Source of the DNA: an uncultured Saprospiraceae bacterium
GTDB lineage: Bacteria; Bacteroidota; Bacteroidia; Chitinophagales; Saprospiraceae
Direction of reading: 5' to 3'
Assembly (NCBI GenBank): GCA_937950315.1
Contig: CALFDU010000012.1
Location: forward strand, 1 to 41,073
Length of the DNA: 41,073 nt
Both the position numbers and the translations under genes were made by a program. How positions within the stretch are numbered: position 1 is the stretch's first letter; the number at the start of each line of letters is the position of its first letter. Below are positions 6,690 to 15,105 of the stretch, piece after piece. The notes beneath the pieces were generated by a model. That model worked only from the letters and a program-made list of their open reading frames with translations. It did not search any database and had not been told where the DNA came from.

Positions 6690-8588
6690 ATGAATATAGG
6701 GAAAATAATTATTGTTATTGGTGTTTCAGGCGTTGGCAAGACTACGATTGCTCAAAATCTCGGTAAACAACTTGGATTACCGTTTATCGATGCTGATGAT
6801 TTTCACCCAATGCAGAATATCAAAAAGATGGAATCAGGCTCCCCTCTGAATGATGATGACCGCAAGCCTTGGTTGGAAAAAATCAATGTAGCGTTGAATG
6901 AATACAAATCCACTACGGGTGTAGTGCTAGCTTGTTCTGCCTTAAAAGAAAGTTATCGAAAATTGTTGGGAAAAGATCTGGGTTCAGCAATCCACTGGGT
7001 TGTGTTGAGTGGTTCTTTCGAACTCATTAAAAATAGAATGGAATCAAGAAATCACTTTATGCCAAGTGATCTTTTGAAGTCTCAGTTTGATACTTGGGAA
7101 GAACCAGATTATGGAATGAAAGTGGATGTTAGCCATAGTCCAGAAGTGATTGTTGACTTCGTTAATGAAAAAATAAATATGAAAGGAAAAGCTGAAATTG
7201 GTCTTATTGGATTGGGTGTGATGGGAAAAAGTTTGAGTAGGAATATTGCAGGAAAAGGTTTTGCGATTAGTGTTTTCAATCGTCATGTTGATGGACAAGA
7301 AGTTGATGTTGCTAAGTTGTTTGCAGCGGAACACGAGGAAATGAATCCTGAACTTGCATTCGACGACTTGAGTGCTTTTGTTGAATCATTGGCTGCACCA
7401 AAAACAGTTTTTTTGATGGTAAATGCCGGAGCAGCAGTTGATGCAGTAATTGAGGGATTGTGTGAGCACTTGTCTGATGGTGATGTGATCATTGACGGAG
7501 GGAATTCTCATTTCAAAGACACAGAAAGGCGATTTCATGCATTGAAGGAAAAAGGGATACAATTTATTGGGACAGGTGTTTCTGGAGGCGAAGAAGGAGC
7601 ATTGAAGGGTCCTTCAATTATGCCAGGTGGATCGAGTCAAGCATTTGATTCGGTGGGTCCGATATTGAAAGCCATTGCGGCAAAAGATTCTGCGGGAACC
7701 GATTGTTGTGCGTTCATTGGAAAGGGAGGATCTGGGCATTTTGTCAAGATGGTACACAATGGAATTGAATACGCGGAGATGCAATTGATTGCCGAAGTAT
7801 ATGCTGTCTTGCGCTATGGAATGTCAAAAACGCCGGCAGAAATTTCTGCAATTTTTTCAGATTGGATGAAGACGGATGTGACGAGTTATCTTCTTGAGAT
7901 TACAGCCGATATCCTACAGAAAAAGGAAGGCGAAAAGTACTTAATCGATCTTATTTTGGATAAGGCTGGCAACAAAGGAACAGGCAGCTGGACAACGATT
8001 GCTGCATGCGAATTGGGTGTTGCGATTCCTACTATGACGGCGGCATTGTTTGCCCGGTATCAATCGTCTCAATTGGATATGAGGTTGAAGGCTTCAGAAA
8101 TCTATGCTTCCGCAAATGTTGATATTGCTTTCGATTTGGGTAAGCTGAAAGCGGCTTACCAGATGGCTCGCATTGTCAATCACCATCAGGGATATGATCT
8201 TATAGCAACTGCATCAGAACATTATGGATGGGATATCAATTACGATGACTTATCTAGAATTTGGACCAATGGATGTATTATTAGATCAAGACTGATGGAA
8301 GCCATTTCCAAAGCAAAATTGGAGCAAGGAAATATATTAATGAATCCTAAGCTCAATGCAGAAGTGTTGGTATCACGTGGTGCATTGAATGATTTATCGG
8401 CGGTATTGTCCAAAACAAATATATCCGCACCGTGTATGTTGAGTGCATTGAGTTATCTGAATGGGTATGTTGAGAAGCGGTCATTGGCACATATTATTCA
8501 GGCGCAGCGAGATTATTTTGGTGCGCACACCTACGAGCGTGTTGATGCGCCTAGGGGGGAGAAATTTCACACAAACTGGTTATCATGA
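6690..8588 (+). CDS. Bifunctional gluconokinase / 6-phosphogluconate dehydrogenase
   Basis: Two complete enzymes are fused in 632 residues. Residues 1-163 are a gluconokinase of normal length, with the P-loop GVSGVGKTT (11-19), DADDFHP (35-40), and CSALKESYRKLL. Residues 164-632 are a full-length 6-phosphogluconate dehydrogenase: IGLIGLGVMGKSL (NADP loop), IIDGGNSHF, GTGVSGGEEGALKGPS, KMVHNGIEYAEMQ with the catalytic Lys, and DKAGNKGTGSW, the family signature. Together they would phosphorylate gluconate and oxidatively decarboxylate the product to ribulose 5-phosphate, yielding NADPH. Residue 164 is itself Met, so the second domain could also start alone. The stop overlaps the permease start by four bases (ATGA). 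Confidence 0.95.
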   Translation: MNIGKIIIVIGVSGVGKTTIAQNLGKQLGLPFIDADDFHPMQNIKKMESGSPLNDDDRKPWLEKINVALNEYKSTTGVVLACSALKESYRKLLGKDLGSAIHWVVLSGSFELIKNRMESRNHFMPSDLLKSQFDTWEEPDYGMKVDVSHSPEVIVDFVNEKINMKGKAEIGLIGLGVMGKSLSRNIAGKGFAISVFNRHVDGQEVDVAKLFAAEHEEMNPELAFDDLSAFVESLAAPKTVFLMVNAGAAVDAVIEGLCEHLSDGDVIIDGGNSHFKDTERRFHALKEKGIQFIGTGVSGGEEGALKGPSIMPGGSSQAFDSVGPILKAIAAKDSAGTDCCAFIGKGGSGHFVKMVHNGIEYAEMQLIAEVYAVLRYGMSKTPAEISAIFSDWMKTDVTSYLLEITADILQKKEGEKYLIDLILDKAGNKGTGSWTTIAACELGVAIPTMTAALFARYQSSQLDMRLKASEIYASANVDIAFDLGKLKAAYQMARIVNHHQGYDLIATASEHYGWDINYDDLSRIWTNGCIIRSRLMEAISKAKLEQGNILMNPKLNAEVLVSRGALNDLSAVLSKTNISAPCMLSALSYLNGYVEKRSLAHIIQAQRDYFGAHTYERVDAPRGEKFHTNWLS

Positions 8589-9925
8589 GTTCATTACTAT
8601 TAGCGGTATTTTTTGGTGTTACCTTATTGTTGTTTTTGATACTTTGGTTGAGATGGCCAGCTTTTATTTCACTATTGGTGGCAAGTATTGCTGTTGGGCT
8701 GATTGCAGGATTAAGTGGCGCTGAAGTTATTGACACAGTAAAGAATGGTATGGGGTCTACCTTGGGCTTTGTAGCGACAGTTGTAGGATTGGGTGCCATG
8801 TTTGGAGGGATACTGGAGTTGTCGGGAGGTGCCAAATCAATAGCGCATCATTTGCTAAAAGCATTTGGTGAAAAGCGATCAGGAATGTCTCTGGGATTGA
8901 CGGGATTTCTTGTAGCCATCCCAGTATTTTTTGATGTAGCTTTTATCATATTGATTCCAGTAATATATGCACTGCAAAGAAGTACGGGTAGATCGCTACT
9001 GCATTTTGCAATTCCATTGTTGTCTGGACTTGCAGTGACACATTCATTTATACCACCAACTCCTGGTCCGATCGCAGTAGCAGAAATCCTTGGTGCCAAT
9101 TTGGGATGGGTGATGCTAGCGGGAATCATTGCTGGTGTTCCGACCATGTTGTTGAGCGGAGTGGTATTTGGAAAATTTATAGGAAATAAGATACACCTTG
9201 TTGCGCCAGAATCTGATGGAGCTGAGATTGAAGACTTAAAAACAGTTTTGCCTAGTTTTTATAAAATTCTTTTGATCATTGCATTGCCCATTTTTTTGAT
9301 CGTATTAAACACGTTAACATCGAGTGGATTTTTGCCCATTTCGAGCGAAAAGATAAAAGACATTATTAGCTTAATTGGTCATCCTTTTGTTGCCTTAATC
9401 ATTGCCAACATCATCGCTTGGTATGCACTTGGGAAAGATGGTGGATATACAACAGACCAATTGTTAGATGTAAGTAGTAAGTCTTTAAAGCCTGCAGGTA
9501 TTATTATTTTGCTGACGGGTGCTGGAGGAGTTTTTAAGCAAGTTTTGGTGGATACGAATGCAGGGAGAATGATGGCAGAATCTTTGGCGGATATAGGAAT
9601 GCCGGTAATTATTTTTGCCTTTTTGGCAGCAGCGATGGTAAGGGTAATACAAGGTTCCGCAACTGTTGCCATGATAACTGCAGCTGGCTTGGTGTATCCT
9701 TTTATCAATGGCCAAGGTTATTCTGGAATGGAGATGGCAGCCATCGTAATAGCTATTGCTTCAGGAGCGTCAATTTTTTCTCATGTCAACGACAGTGGAT
9801 TTTGGTTGGTGAAGGAATATCTCGGTATGACAGAAAAACAAACCTTCAGGTCATGGACAGTCATGACAGGAATATTGGCATTTACCGGCTTTGCTATCTC
9901 CAGCATTATTTTTGCCTTCTCGTAA
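8585..9925 (+). CDS. gntP: GntP-family gluconate permease
   Basis: The 446-residue protein is almost wholly hydrophobic, with about twelve membrane segments. It carries family segments such as GLGAMFGGILELSGGA, IPVFFDVAFIILIPV, HSFIPPTPGPIAVAEILGANLG and GSATVAMITAAGL. GntP proteins import gluconate or related sugar acids with protons. Its start overlaps the stop of the gluconokinase/dehydrogenase fusion (ATGA), so uptake and catabolism are co-expressed and translationally coupled. Specificity among gluconate, idonate and similar acids is inferred from this context. Confidence 0.93.
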   Translation: MSSLLLAVFFGVTLLLFLILWLRWPAFISLLVASIAVGLIAGLSGAEVIDTVKNGMGSTLGFVATVVGLGAMFGGILELSGGAKSIAHHLLKAFGEKRSGMSLGLTGFLVAIPVFFDVAFIILIPVIYALQRSTGRSLLHFAIPLLSGLAVTHSFIPPTPGPIAVAEILGANLGWVMLAGIIAGVPTMLLSGVVFGKFIGNKIHLVAPESDGAEIEDLKTVLPSFYKILLIIALPIFLIVLNTLTSSGFLPISSEKIKDIISLIGHPFVALIIANIIAWYALGKDGGYTTDQLLDVSSKSLKPAGIIILLTGAGGVFKQVLVDTNAGRMMAESLADIGMPVIIFAFLAAAMVRVIQGSATVAMITAAGLVYPFINGQGYSGMEMAAIVIAIASGASIFSHVNDSGFWLVKEYLGMTEKQTFRSWTVMTGILAFTGFAISSIIFAFS

Positions 9926-9963
9926 CTGTCTGCATTGGAATCATCCGATAGTATTACAAAGGT

Positions 9964-9971
9964 TATATTTG
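9964..9971 (+). promoter_or_regulatory. -7 box upstream of mqo
   Basis: TATATTTG, 13 bases before the mqo ATG, matches TAnnTTTG. No TTG lies at the usual distance upstream (the nearest is 26 bases away), so the call is weak. Confidence 0.35.
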
Positions 9972-9984
9972 TAATAAAAAAACA

Positions 9985-11469
9985 ATGTCGCAGAAATCTT
10001 ATACTTTGATTGGTGCTGGAATCATGAGCGCCACCTTGGGTGTTTTCTTGAAAGAATTGGAGCCGGATGCCCAGATAACGATATATGAAAGATTGGACAA
10101 GGTCGGTGCGGAAAGTTCTGATGCTTGGAACAACGCTGGCACTGGACATTCAGCTTTTTGCGAATTGAATTACACGCCTCCCAAGGAAGATGGTACGGTT
10201 GATATATCAAAAGCATTGAAAATAAGTCAGGCATTTGAAGTATCTAAGCAGCTGTGGGCTTACCTTCAGAAATCCGGAAAAATTAGAACGGAAAGCCCGT
10301 TCATCAATGACATCGATCACATGTCATTTGTGTGGGGTGATGAAAATATAAAGTTTCTCCAACAACGCCATAAGCAGATGACCCAATATGGGATGTTTGA
10401 AGATATGGACTACTCTGAAAGTCATGAAGAAATTGCTGAATGGATTCCTTTGATGATGAAAGGAAGAGACAGGTCAGAGAAGATTGCTGCTACACGAATG
10501 GTGATTGGGACCGATGTCAATTTTGGTGCGATTACAAGATCAATGATTAGATATTTACAGACGCAAGATGGAGTGAAAGTATATCTTGGGCATGAGGTCG
10601 ATGACATTACGAGGAAAGATGATGGAAAGTGGAAAGTAGATGTGACCGACCTGAATGAGGATGTAGAAAAATCCAATGATGCGGATTTTGTATTTGTAGG
10701 AGCAGGAGGTGGTGCTTTATTGCTATTGGAAAAATCAGATATTCCTGAAGGAAGAGGTTATGGAGGTTTTCCGGTAAGTGGCCAATTTTTGATATGTAAA
10801 AATCCAGAAGTTGTCACAAAGCACGAAGCGAAAGTATATGGTAAAGCGGCCCAAGGTTCGCCACCGATGTCCGTTCCGCATCTAGACACAAGAATGCTAA
10901 ATGGCGTGCGTTCATTGTTGTTTGGCCCTTACGCTGCATTCTCTACCAAGTTTTTGAAGAATGGATCGTACATGGATTTGCCGTTGTCCATCGAGGTGCA
11001 TAATATTTGGCCGATGCTTTCTGCAGGTTTTCAAAATATTAATTTAACCAAGTATTTGATCGAACAAGTTTTCCAGTCACCAGAAGATAGATTTGAAGCA
11101 CTGCAAAAATATTATCCAGATGCTAAAATGGAAGATTGGGAATTGATAACCGCAGGGCAACGCGTTCAAATTATCAAAAAAGACAAAGAAGAAGGTGGAG
11201 TTTTGAAGTTTGGAACAGAGATCGTATCATCCGAAGACAAATCTTTGGCAGCACTTTTGGGTGCTTCACCTGGGGCATCAACTTCTGTATCAATTATGAT
11301 AGATGTCTTGAATACTTGCTTTCCAGAACAAATGAAATCTCAGTCTTGGAATGACAAATTAAAAGAAATGATTCCTTCTTATGGACAATCCTTGATAGAA
11401 GATAGAGAGCTATGTCTTTCTACGAGAGCGTATACAACAGCCATATTAAAGTTGGAAGATATTTCTTAA
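9985..11469 (+). CDS. mqo: Malate:quinone oxidoreductase
   Basis: The 494-residue product has the FAD-binding loop LIGAGIMSATLG (residues 8-19), then YERLDKVGAESSDAWNNAGTGHSAFCELNYTP, typical of the family. Later segments include GTDVNFGAITRSMI, FVGAGGGAL, GFPVSGQFLIC and QRVQIIKKD. The enzyme oxidises malate to oxaloacetate and passes electrons directly to the membrane quinone pool, replacing or supplementing NAD-dependent malate dehydrogenase in the citric acid cycle. Length is normal. It follows gntP by 59 bases and has its own -7 box, so it is probably a separate unit. Confidence 0.97.
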   Translation: MSQKSYTLIGAGIMSATLGVFLKELEPDAQITIYERLDKVGAESSDAWNNAGTGHSAFCELNYTPPKEDGTVDISKALKISQAFEVSKQLWAYLQKSGKIRTESPFINDIDHMSFVWGDENIKFLQQRHKQMTQYGMFEDMDYSESHEEIAEWIPLMMKGRDRSEKIAATRMVIGTDVNFGAITRSMIRYLQTQDGVKVYLGHEVDDITRKDDGKWKVDVTDLNEDVEKSNDADFVFVGAGGGALLLLEKSDIPEGRGYGGFPVSGQFLICKNPEVVTKHEAKVYGKAAQGSPPMSVPHLDTRMLNGVRSLLFGPYAAFSTKFLKNGSYMDLPLSIEVHNIWPMLSAGFQNINLTKYLIEQVFQSPEDRFEALQKYYPDAKMEDWELITAGQRVQIIKKDKEEGGVLKFGTEIVSSEDKSLAALLGASPGASTSVSIMIDVLNTCFPEQMKSQSWNDKLKEMIPSYGQSLIEDRELCLSTRAYTTAILKLEDIS

Positions 11470-11548
11470 AATTCTCTTTGAATTTTATCAAGTAAATTGG
11501 TTCAATTGGTTAACCTTATTATTGATATGGTTATGATTTGGGAAATGT

Positions 11549-11556
11549 TATATTTG
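11549..11556 (+). promoter_or_regulatory. -7 box upstream of the PL7 lyase gene
   Basis: TATATTTG lies 22 bases before the ATG. The nearest TTG (11522-11524) is 24 bases upstream of it, slightly longer than usual. A palindrome GGTTAACC lies further up at 11508-11515. Confidence 0.38.
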
Positions 11557-11578
11557 GAAAAATAATAATTGCGAGAAG

Positions 11579-13618
11579 ATGAGACAGAATTTTATAAGCT
11601 TATTGTCAGCCGGTTTAATCCTTACGGCTTGTTGTTTTTTGATTGGTTGCGAGAATACCAATTCAACCAATTCTTCTACTAAGGAAACCAAAGATATTAC
11701 CTACCCAAGTGATGTGATTCCATTTTTTCAACATTGGAAGTTGATCATGGGTGATGGATCCAATGCAGGAATTCCCCTTGATCTTGAAAACAAAGATTTC
11801 TTTTATACGACCAATGATGGTAAAGATGATTGGGTTGTTTTCAAAACACCCAATGCAGGAAACACCCATGGTACTTCAAGTAATACAAGAACGGAATTGG
11901 CCCAATTAAAAAAGTGGTCTCCGACGACGTATGGTAAATTGAATGCTACATTGAAGGTGATGAATGTCTCTGCTACAGGTGATGAAAGAGTTGCTTCTAC
12001 CCATTCTGTTGTAGTAGGACAAATCCACGGGGCTGATGGTCATGAGAACGAACCATTAAAAATCTATTATAAGAAATTCCCAGGCCACGAAAAAGGATCT
12101 GTTTTTTGGAACTATGAAATCAATACTGCTGGAGATGATAATTCTGGCAGATGGGATTATTCCTATCCAGTGTGGGGTTATGACTTTTCTGTCGTTGGTC
12201 CAGGCGAAAATACGGAGCCTCCGGAACCAGAAGATGGGATCGCTTTAGGTGAAGAATGGAGTTATGAAGTAGATGTGAAAGATGGAATCATGAATCTGAC
12301 TTTTACAAGCGAAGGACATGAAACCAAAACATTTACCAAGAATCTGATTAAGTCTGAATATACCAAGCCATCTGACATGCCAGAACAAGTAAGGAGATTA
12401 TTTGTGCCAATAGGACAAGATGGAGTAGAGCGTGAAAATGCATATGCAGGTGAAGGGATCTTTTTTAAATTAGGTTGCTACAATCAAACAAATGGGAAAG
12501 ATCCTGCTGTGAATAGAGTTTGGTGTAACGGAGCAGAAACACATGGTGGAGATCTTAAAAAACAATATGCCGACAAAAACTATGCGGAGGTTTGGTTTAA
12601 GTCAGCAAGCATAGAGGTAAGCAAAGATGCCATTTCCAATGAAGGATATTTTGCAGCCAATGATGGTTTAAGTAAAAAAACAGTTTACCCACACGAGGTG
12701 ATTCCGTTTATGGATAAGTTTAAAATCCTATTGGGTGATGGAACACACGTTGAAGATTTGGTTGAATATGAAAACAAAGACTTCTTCTACACAGTTATTG
12801 ATGGAACTAGAAGATGGGTTGCTTATAAAACTCCAAACTCTGGAGTGACGTCAAAAAATTCTAGCAACACAAGAACGGAGTTACATGAAAAGCGAGAATG
12901 GACACCAGAAGAAGGAGGCAATTTGACTGGAACATGTAAAGTAATGCATGTGTCTACTTCTGGTGATGCCAGAGTAGCTGCTTCATATTCTACTGTGGTT
13001 GGTCAGATCCATAGCGGTGAAGGTCATGAGAACGAACCGTTTAAATTGTTCTACAAAAAATTTCCAGGTCATGAAAAGGGATCTGTATTTTGGAATTATG
13101 AAATCAATACCGAGGGAGAAAATTCTAAGCGATGGGATTATTCATCTGCTATCTGGGGTTACGACATGTCGGTGATAGGGTCTTCTAAAGATGAATATCC
13201 TCCAGAACCAGAAGATGGAATTTTGTTGGGTGAGGAATTTAGTTATGAAGTAAATGTTTACAAAGGCATCATGTATCTAACTTTTAAGAGCGATGGTCAT
13301 GAAACGAAAACATTTACCAAAAACCTTGTAAAATCAGAATACACAGACAGAGCAAGTATACCAAAGCAAGTGATGAATTTATTTGCACCAATTGGCCAAG
13401 ATGGAACTGAGCAAGCCAAGGCTTATAGCGGTGAGTTGAATTACTTCAAGCAAGGAGCCTATAATCAGACCAACGGCAAAGATCCAGAGAGTAATATGGT
13501 TTGGTGTGCAGGAGCTGAAACCTATGGAGGAGATATCGCCAAGCAATATGCCAATGGCGATTATACAGAAGTATGGTTTATCAATTCGACAGTAGGTCCT
13601 GCTGTTGCGCCGAAGTAA
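11579..13618 (+). CDS. Lipoprotein with two tandem PL7 alginate-lyase domains
   Basis: The 679-residue product begins with a lipoprotein-type signal (LIGC, Cys24; an earlier TAC is also possible). Two homologous domains follow, about residues 42-347 and 370-672, offset by 328 residues. Each keeps the PL7 landmarks: RTEL (104-107 and 432-435), GQIH (147-150 and 475-478), YKKFPGHEKGSVFWNYEIN, and YNQTNGKDP (301-309 and 628-636). In PL7 the Arg, Gln, His and Tyr of these segments form the active site that cleaves alginate by beta-elimination, so both copies look potentially active. The protein is expected to be anchored in a membrane. No transporter or SusCD pair is adjacent. Substrate could be a related polyuronate. 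Confidence 0.9.
   Translation: MRQNFISLLSAGLILTACCFLIGCENTNSTNSSTKETKDITYPSDVIPFFQHWKLIMGDGSNAGIPLDLENKDFFYTTNDGKDDWVVFKTPNAGNTHGTSSNTRTELAQLKKWSPTTYGKLNATLKVMNVSATGDERVASTHSVVVGQIHGADGHENEPLKIYYKKFPGHEKGSVFWNYEINTAGDDNSGRWDYSYPVWGYDFSVVGPGENTEPPEPEDGIALGEEWSYEVDVKDGIMNLTFTSEGHETKTFTKNLIKSEYTKPSDMPEQVRRLFVPIGQDGVERENAYAGEGIFFKLGCYNQTNGKDPAVNRVWCNGAETHGGDLKKQYADKNYAEVWFKSASIEVSKDAISNEGYFAANDGLSKKTVYPHEVIPFMDKFKILLGDGTHVEDLVEYENKDFFYTVIDGTRRWVAYKTPNSGVTSKNSSNTRTELHEKREWTPEEGGNLTGTCKVMHVSTSGDARVAASYSTVVGQIHSGEGHENEPFKLFYKKFPGHEKGSVFWNYEINTEGENSKRWDYSSAIWGYDMSVIGSSKDEYPPEPEDGILLGEEFSYEVNVYKGIMYLTFKSDGHETKTFTKNLVKSEYTDRASIPKQVMNLFAPIGQDGTEQAKAYSGELNYFKQGAYNQTNGKDPESNMVWCAGAETYGGDIAKQYANGDYTEVWFINSTVGPAVAPK
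11702..13594 (+). repeat. Intragenic duplication of the PL7 domain
   Basis: The coding segment 11702 to about 12620 is repeated at 12686 to about 13594, a period of 984 bp at the first landmark. Long protein blocks are identical between copies (for example HETKTFTKNL, FPGHEKGSVFWNYEIN), while the extremes differ. Confidence 0.85.
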
Positions 13619-13641
13619 GTTTTTAAAAAATATATAATAGT

Positions 13642-13688
13642 AAAGTCCTTCTAATTTTGTAACTCGCAAATTAGAAGGACTTTTTTTT
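13642..13688 (+). terminator. Rho-independent terminator after the PL7 lyase
   Basis: A near 16-bp stem (13642-13657 with 13668-13683, core AGTCCTTCTAATTT) encloses a 10-base loop and ends in a T run. It closes the lyase transcript. It also holds a TAATTTTG box at 13652-13659, which might help start the next gene. Confidence 0.88.
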
Positions 13689-13711
13689 GATGGTCAGTAA
13701 AAATTTAGAAT

Positions 13712-14374
13712 ATGGGATTTAATATTGCAGGATTGGTAATCAATCAGAATTATGAAAAGGATATTAAGAAATTAAGTAGAGATCTTAAATGGGGAATTGA
13801 AATAATTGAAGAGGTTGATTTTGAAACTGCTTCGGCAAATTGGACTCCCGAAGGTGAATTTCGTTTGCACTTTACTGACAAAGCAACAATGATATTCTTT
13901 CCTCATGAATGGGTTGCCGATCAAAGCCGATCCAAAAATGTAGATACTTTAAACTATGCTTATTCAGCAACCAGCATGGCTTTTCAAGTTGATTTGTTTA
14001 AGTCAAATAAATTGGTTCGATCAATCATGGAGTATAATGGTGAAAAACAAATGGAATTTGGAGAGCCATTAGATCTTGAAAAAGAACACCAAACGGCAGA
14101 TGGGCTAACGTTTGCTCTCATTGATGAATTATTGGGTGATGGTTTTGGTTCTATTGATTTAGATGAGAAATCCTATCGGTGCAAAAAGATCAAATACGTT
14201 GAAACTGATCAAAGAGAAATTGATAAAGAAAAGATGAAGTCCGCGTTAAAAAAATCTCCAGGTTTACAGCAGTTGCTAAAGGATGAAATGGCAAAAAAAC
14301 AATCACCTCAAAAAATAGATAGAGTGGATAAGAAAATGAGTGGAGTGAAAAAATGGTGGGAGTTTTGGAAATGA
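13712..14374 (+). CDS. Hypothetical protein, 220 aa
   Basis: I do not recognise this protein. It has no signal peptide or membrane helix, so it is probably cytoplasmic. The N-terminal 150 residues alternate hydrophobic and polar strands (for example GEFRLHFTDKATMIFFPHEW and YAYSATSMAFQVDLF), suggesting a compact alpha/beta fold. A charged, probably helical segment (about residues 165-210) leads to a tryptophan-rich end, KKWWEFWK, a tail type often seen in Bacteroidota proteins. It starts 24 bases after the terminator of the lyase gene and is followed 44 bases later by the DUF4304-like gene on the same strand. Confidence 0.72.
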   Translation: MGFNIAGLVINQNYEKDIKKLSRDLKWGIEIIEEVDFETASANWTPEGEFRLHFTDKATMIFFPHEWVADQSRSKNVDTLNYAYSATSMAFQVDLFKSNKLVRSIMEYNGEKQMEFGEPLDLEKEHQTADGLTFALIDELLGDGFGSIDLDEKSYRCKKIKYVETDQREIDKEKMKSALKKSPGLQQLLKDEMAKKQSPQKIDRVDKKMSGVKKWWEFWK

Positions 14375-14418
14375 AGAGATTAAGAATAATCCATTGGTAA
14401 AGTGAAAACAGATAATAA

Positions 14419-15051
14419 ATGAAGACAGCAATACATCGATTTTCAAATGTAATAAAAGATGGAATAGGTCCTATCTTGAAGGATAATGGATTTAAAAGGC
14501 AAAGACAAAACTTTTTTAGACAAATAGGAGAAATCGGCCATGCTGTTAATATTCAAAAGGATAAAAGAAACACAAAAGATGAAATCAAATTCACAATAAA
14601 TGTTGGAATCTTTTATAGTAAGTATTGGCTCGCGGAACTTGATTTTACCAATTCAAAGAACCTACCTGTATTTCCAAAAGAAAGCGAATCAATCATTAGA
14701 GAACGCATTGGCGAACTTAAATTTGGGGAAGATTATTGGTACTCAATAGAATCACAAAGAATAGAAAGAAAACTAATTAAAGATGTGGAACAAGATATTA
14801 AAGAATATATTTTACCTTTTTTCAATGGCATTGACACAACTGAAAAATTGATAAAATATCTCGAATCTAATCCAGCTATTTTTAGCAATGATTATAAATT
14901 ACTCATAGTTCTTGCAGAAGAAGGATTATTTAAAGAAGCTCAAATTATGTTCAATAAAATCATGCAGAAATGTCCCAAAAGATATATTGAAAATATGGAA
15001 GAAAAGAGGATGAAATATCACCTAAAGAATGAAGACATTACGAAAAAATGA
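14419..15051 (+). CDS. DUF4304-like protein
   Basis: The 210-residue product opens with FSNVIKDGIGPILKDNGFKRQRQNFFRQ, then HAVNIQKDKRN and KFTINVGIFYSKYW. That pattern (a GFKR loop, aromatic residues, V-N-I-Q strand, F-T-I-N-V-G strand) matches DUF4304 as I remember it. The family function is unknown and members occur as scattered orphan genes. The C-terminal third is helical and lysine-rich. The gene is A+T-rich relative to its neighbours, which may reflect recent acquisition. It pairs with the unknown gene upstream. Confidence 0.65.
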   Translation: MKTAIHRFSNVIKDGIGPILKDNGFKRQRQNFFRQIGEIGHAVNIQKDKRNTKDEIKFTINVGIFYSKYWLAELDFTNSKNLPVFPKESESIIRERIGELKFGEDYWYSIESQRIERKLIKDVEQDIKEYILPFFNGIDTTEKLIKYLESNPAIFSNDYKLLIVLAEEGLFKEAQIMFNKIMQKCPKRYIENMEEKRMKYHLKNEDITKK

Positions 15052-15105
15052 AATCAAAATCTTTGATGTCTGACAAGTAAAAACACATTTGACGAAAGTC
15101 TATAC

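Noticed and set aside
11508-11515. Palindrome GGTTAACC before the PL7 gene
   Set aside because: An eight-base palindrome is frequent by chance and has no partner site.
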